From an uncultured Bacilli bacterium (GTDB taxonomy: Bacteria > Bacillota_I > Bacilli_A > RF39 > UBA660), in contig CANQQV010000015.1 in NCBI GenBank assembly GCA_947626095.1, positions 1-34,556 on the forward strand: a stretch of 34,556 nucleotides of DNA, read 5' to 3'. The position numbers were made by a program, and so were the translations under genes. Numbering within the stretch: the stretch's first letter is position 1; every line of letters starts with the position of its first letter. Below the pieces are notes generated by a model. It searched no databases, was not told where the DNA came from, and saw only the letters and a program-made list of their open reading frames with translations. This document shows positions 32,437 to 34,556 of the stretch, piece by piece.

Positions 32437-33477
32437 ATGAAAAAGAAAATTATTGTGCTAGCCCTTTGTATGTTATTAATTTCAGGGTGTGGAAGTAAAA
32501 TACCAAAATTGTCTAATGGTGATGAAGCAGTTATTACAATGAAAGATGGTCAAAAAATAAGTGTAAATGAGCTTTACGAAGGAATGAAAAATGAATATGC
32601 ACTACAAACATTAATAAATTTAATGGATAAGAAAATTCTAGAAGAAAAATATGGTGATCGTTTAGATGAAGCTAATCAATCAGTTGAAACTAACGTAAGT
32701 ACTCTAGAACAATACTATGGTGATAGTTTAGAAGGAATGTTACAACAAGCTGGATATCCTTCACTTGATGCTTATAAACAAGAAGCTTATATTAACTATT
32801 TAAGAAATTTAGCTATCGAAGATTATTGTAAAGGTAAAATCAAAGATAAAGAAGTTGAAGAATATTATAAAAATGAAATTGAACCAGATATTGTTGTAAG
32901 TCATATTTTAATCACTCCAAATGTTACTGATGATATGACTGACGAAGAAAAAGAAACTGCTGAAAAAGAAGCTAAAGATAAAATTAATTCTGTTATAGCT
33001 GAATTAAAGAAAACTAATAGCAAAGATGTTGCTACTAAATTTGCTGAATTAGCTAAACAATATTCAATGGATGAAACTAATAAAGATAAAGGTGGTTCAT
33101 TAGGAACTATCAATAAAGATACTTTATCAGATGAATATGATGAATTAGTAAGTGCTGCTTATAAATTAAAAGATGGTGAATATTCTAAAGATATAATCGA
33201 AACTGAAATTGGTTATCACGTTATCTTAAGAACTGAAACAAAAGAAAAAGCTTCATTAGATGAAGTTAAAGATACAATTCTTTCTGATTTAGCTAGCGAA
33301 TATATCCAAGCTCATTCAGTTGCTCAAGTAGAAGCATTACAAGAATTGAGAAAAGATTATAAAATGGAAATAGTTGATTCTGATTTACAAAAACAATATG
33401 CAACTTACATTCAAAATCAATTGACTCAATTACAAGCTCAAGATCAAGAAACTGCTAATCCTCAAAAAGAAAGTTAA
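32437..33477 (+). CDS. prsA: PrsA-like lipoprotein foldase (parvulin-type peptidyl-prolyl isomerase)
   Basis: 346 aa from ATG 32437, with AAGGAGG seven bases upstream; an earlier in-frame ATG at 32371 would place the promoter inside the gene and is rejected. Signal peptide with lipobox L-I-S-G-C (Cys20) gives a lipid-anchored extracytoplasmic protein. An N-terminal chaperone-like helical part (25-150) flanks a parvulin domain (about 153-270): V-V-S-H-I-L-I, A-K-Q-Y-S-M-D, K-G-G-S-L-G, and G-Y-H-V-I-L-R. The C-terminal helices end in a Q-rich tail. It should help fold secreted proteins, probably including the deacetylase and protease-like proteins here. The only clear plus-strand gene. Confidence 0.93.
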   Translation: MKKKIIVLALCMLLISGCGSKIPKLSNGDEAVITMKDGQKISVNELYEGMKNEYALQTLINLMDKKILEEKYGDRLDEANQSVETNVSTLEQYYGDSLEGMLQQAGYPSLDAYKQEAYINYLRNLAIEDYCKGKIKDKEVEEYYKNEIEPDIVVSHILITPNVTDDMTDEEKETAEKEAKDKINSVIAELKKTNSKDVATKFAELAKQYSMDETNKDKGGSLGTINKDTLSDEYDELVSAAYKLKDGEYSKDIIETEIGYHVILRTETKEKASLDEVKDTILSDLASEYIQAHSVAQVEALQELRKDYKMEIVDSDLQKQYATYIQNQLTQLQAQDQETANPQKES

Positions 33478-33482
33478 TACTT

Positions 33483-33511
33483 AAAAAGGAACTTTTAAAA
33501 GTTCCTTTTTT
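33483..33511. terminator. bidirectional terminator between prsA-like and recX
   Basis: A 13-bp perfect stem (33483-33495 with 33498-33510) with A-rich and T-rich ends works for both converging genes. The recX TAA overlaps its last base. Confidence 0.9.
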
Positions 33512-34271
33512 ATTTGTTCATAACTCTTTTAACATCGTCATAATAAAATCCTTTGGCTACTAACTTAGCTAATATTTTATTTTCTAATTCATAACCGTCA
33601 TACTTCTTACTTAATTTATTCTTAGCTTTTTCATATTCTTTTACTAGAATATCATCAGTATTTTTAAATTCACTTTCTTCTATTACTTCTTCAATCATTC
33701 TTTTATAAAAACCATTCATACTTAATTGATATAATATTTTTTCTTTTAACTTATTACTACTAAGACTTTTATTTTGTGCAATCATCTTTTTTACACTATT
33801 TCTTATTTTGTCTAACCAAATTTCTTCACTAATACTATCTAATCTCTCATCAAGTTCTTCTTCACTATATCCTAACTTAATTAAACTATTTTTAATCTTT
33901 TTAGGTCCATTATTACTTAAGTTTATCTGATCTGCCAAATAACATTTTAAATATATATCTTTATTTAAATAACCATTCTTCTTTAATCTATCTATCGTTT
34001 CATCAACTGTTTTTTGCGTATAATCTACTCTTAAGTAATCTTCTATTTCTTTTTCTGTACGTAACTTCTTCGTTAAATATCTTAAAGCTTTATAATAAGC
34101 TTCTAACTTATCATTATACTTTGTTATTTCTTCAAATAACTCTTCATCTATTTCTTTTTTACGTAATAACTCATATTTAACTATTACATCATCATATAAT
34201 TTAACTTTAAGACCATCAATTAAAACCTCATAACGATTACTTTTTAACTTTGTATATTTTTCGATTTTCAT
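33510..34271 (-). CDS. recX: RecX, regulator of RecA
   Basis: 253 aa, within the long form seen in Bacilli. Three helical tandem repeats of the RecX type: A-L-R-Y-L-T-K-K-L-R-T-E-K-E-I-E-D-Y-L, D-Q-I-N-L-S-N-N-G-P-K-K-I-K-N-S-L-I-K-L-G (with the G-P-x-x-I box), and K-L-K-E-K-I-L-Y-Q-L-S-M-N-G-F followed by a fourth, K-A-K-N-K-L-S-K-K-Y. RecX binds RecA filaments and limits recombination. Start ATG 34271 is preceded by AAGGTGAT. An extended -10 (TGATATAAT, 34292-34300) precedes it, next to the terminator of the small gene upstream. Confidence 0.9.
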   Translation of the reverse strand: MKIEKYTKLKSNRYEVLIDGLKVKLYDDVIVKYELLRKKEIDEELFEEITKYNDKLEAYYKALRYLTKKLRTEKEIEDYLRVDYTQKTVDETIDRLKKNGYLNKDIYLKCYLADQINLSNNGPKKIKNSLIKLGYSEEELDERLDSISEEIWLDKIRNSVKKMIAQNKSLSSNKLKEKILYQLSMNGFYKRMIEEVIEESEFKNTDDILVKEYEKAKNKLSKKYDGYELENKILAKLVAKGFYYDDVKRVMNK

Positions 34272-34291
34272 TATATCACCTTGTAAATCAT

Positions 34292-34300
34292 ATTATATCA
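34292..34300 (-). promoter_or_regulatory. extended -10 element before recX
   Basis: Minus strand TGATATAAT, 21 bases before the recX ATG. No good -35. Confidence 0.4.
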
Positions 34301-34304
34301 TACT

Positions 34305-34337
34305 CAAAAAAATAGAGTTATCTTCTTTTAACTCTAT
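34305..34337 (-). terminator. terminator of the 33-codon gene, stop codon in the stem
   Basis: A 9-bp perfect stem (34312-34320 with 34329-34337) then seven T on the minus strand. The TAA of the small frame forms the inner end of the stem. Confidence 0.82.
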
Positions 34338-34419
34338 CCTCTATAAACAGTATATCTTCTATATCTGAACATATTGCTAATAACACTACTAATATACCAA
34401 TTACTATATATCTCACCAT
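34318..34419 (-). CDS. small membrane peptide, 33 aa
   Basis: M-V-R-Y then a hydrophobic helix (I-V-I-G-I-L-V-V-L-L-A-I-C) and a charged tail (S-D-I-E-D-I-L-F-I-E-D-R-V-K-R-R). AAGGGATG lies about 11 bases before ATG 34419, rather far for a ribosome site. A strong terminator overlaps the stop codon in the same way as for larger genes in this window, which is the main reason to think it is transcribed as a gene. No family recognised. Confidence 0.5.
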   Translation of the reverse strand: MVRYIVIGILVVLLAICSDIEDILFIEDRVKRR

Positions 34420-34482
34420 AAATTAATCATCCCTTCTTTTCTCACGTTGTATAACTTATCATATTTTACAAATATCTTCAAT

Positions 34483-34507
34483 AAAAATCCACTAGTTCAA
34501 CTAGTGG
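34483..34507 (-). terminator. hairpin/terminator near right edge
   Basis: Stem CCACTAG/CTAGTGG (34489-34507), loop of five, followed on the minus strand by ATTTTTATT. It would terminate a minus-strand gene beyond the window edge. Confidence 0.65.
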
Positions 34508-34517
34508 TTTTTATGTA

Positions 34518-34556
34518 GCCCTATAAGGGCATACTACTGGCTGACTCCACATGGAG
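34518..34556. other. palindrome-rich right edge, possible end of a gene or mobile element
   Basis: Two more short palindromes follow the hairpin at 34489: GCCCTATAAGGGC (34518-34530) and CTCCACATGGAG (34545-34556, at the edge). This 70-base stretch is richer in GC than its surroundings. On the minus strand short frames end in TAA or TAG here, so it could be the 3' tip of a coding sequence, perhaps a transposase, cut by the edge; too little is visible to say. Confidence 0.25.

Noticed and set aside
32901-33113. Minus-strand frame opposite the prsA-like gene
   Set aside because: Antisense shadow of a clear parvulin domain; Ser/Leu-rich translation.
1-34556. UGA read as Trp (Mycoplasma-type code)
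   Set aside because: Every gene is full length under the standard code and Trp is TGG; only the absence of TGA stops is notable.

Overview
The window is very AT-rich and reads with the standard bacterial code. It carries GTP-binding Der and YsxC, a glmS ribozyme leader, a PrsA-type lipoprotein foldase, a YugP-type protease, a tiny YjcZ-like membrane peptide, strong AGGAGG ribosome sites and sigma-A promoters of the TTGACA/TATAAT kind. Together these point to a Gram-positive Bacillota chromosome, probably an uncultured gut lineage near Bacilli/Erysipelotrichia/RF39. The lineage is inferred, not shown. No rRNA, tRNA, CRISPR array or intact insertion sequence was found. All genes but one (prsA-like, plus strand) lie on the minus strand, so transcription runs from high to low coordinates.

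Layout. 1-3418: small membrane and envelope genes: two PF06541-type membrane proteins (one cut by the left edge), a lipoprotein, a DUF308-type protein, a YugP-type Zn protease and a thioredoxin-fold protein without its cysteines. 3532-5497: a sensor kinase/response regulator pair. 5566-11125: a RibD-C reductase, metallophosphoesterase, membrane-bound XRE regulator, YbaK-type deacylase, small membrane protein, MmcQ/YjbR protein and a membrane-anchored polysaccharide deacetylase with Ig-like repeats. 11256-13176: a GntR(YtrA-type)-ABC ATPase-permease operon with an operator lying over its promoter. 13178-19866: the most unusual region. A three-gene operon (unknown 445 aa protein, coiled-coil MoxR/CobS-like AAA+ ATPase, DUF7192-like protein) has a near-consensus promoter and its own terminator, and directly follows a gene for a large transglutaminase-like protein. 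19907-23996: der, ysxC and glmS, the last behind a recognisable glmS ribozyme. 24048-24959: a PD-(D/E)XK (Rpn/PDDEXK_2) protein. 25027-28866: a tightly packed operon of a zinc-ribbon/TM/zincin protein, a secreted trypsin-fold protein that seems to have lost its catalytic His and Ser, and a membrane-anchored small-domain protein. 28920-32070: an unknown protein and an FtsK/SpoIIIE translocase. 32223-34419: yjcZ-like, prsA-like, recX and a 33-codon membrane peptide.

Window-wide patterns. (1) All 34 coding sequences with a visible stop end in TAA (24) or TAG (10); none ends in TGA. (2) About 13 terminator hairpins overlap the stop codon of the gene they terminate, so the tail of the coding sequence doubles as the terminator stem. 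(3) Promoters often abut or overlap the preceding terminator (ysxC, the GntR operon, the 445-aa operon). The best candidates for an undescribed system are the AAA+/DUF7192 operon, including an in-frame heptad repeat upstream of the apparent start of its last gene, and the zincin/pseudoprotease operon.
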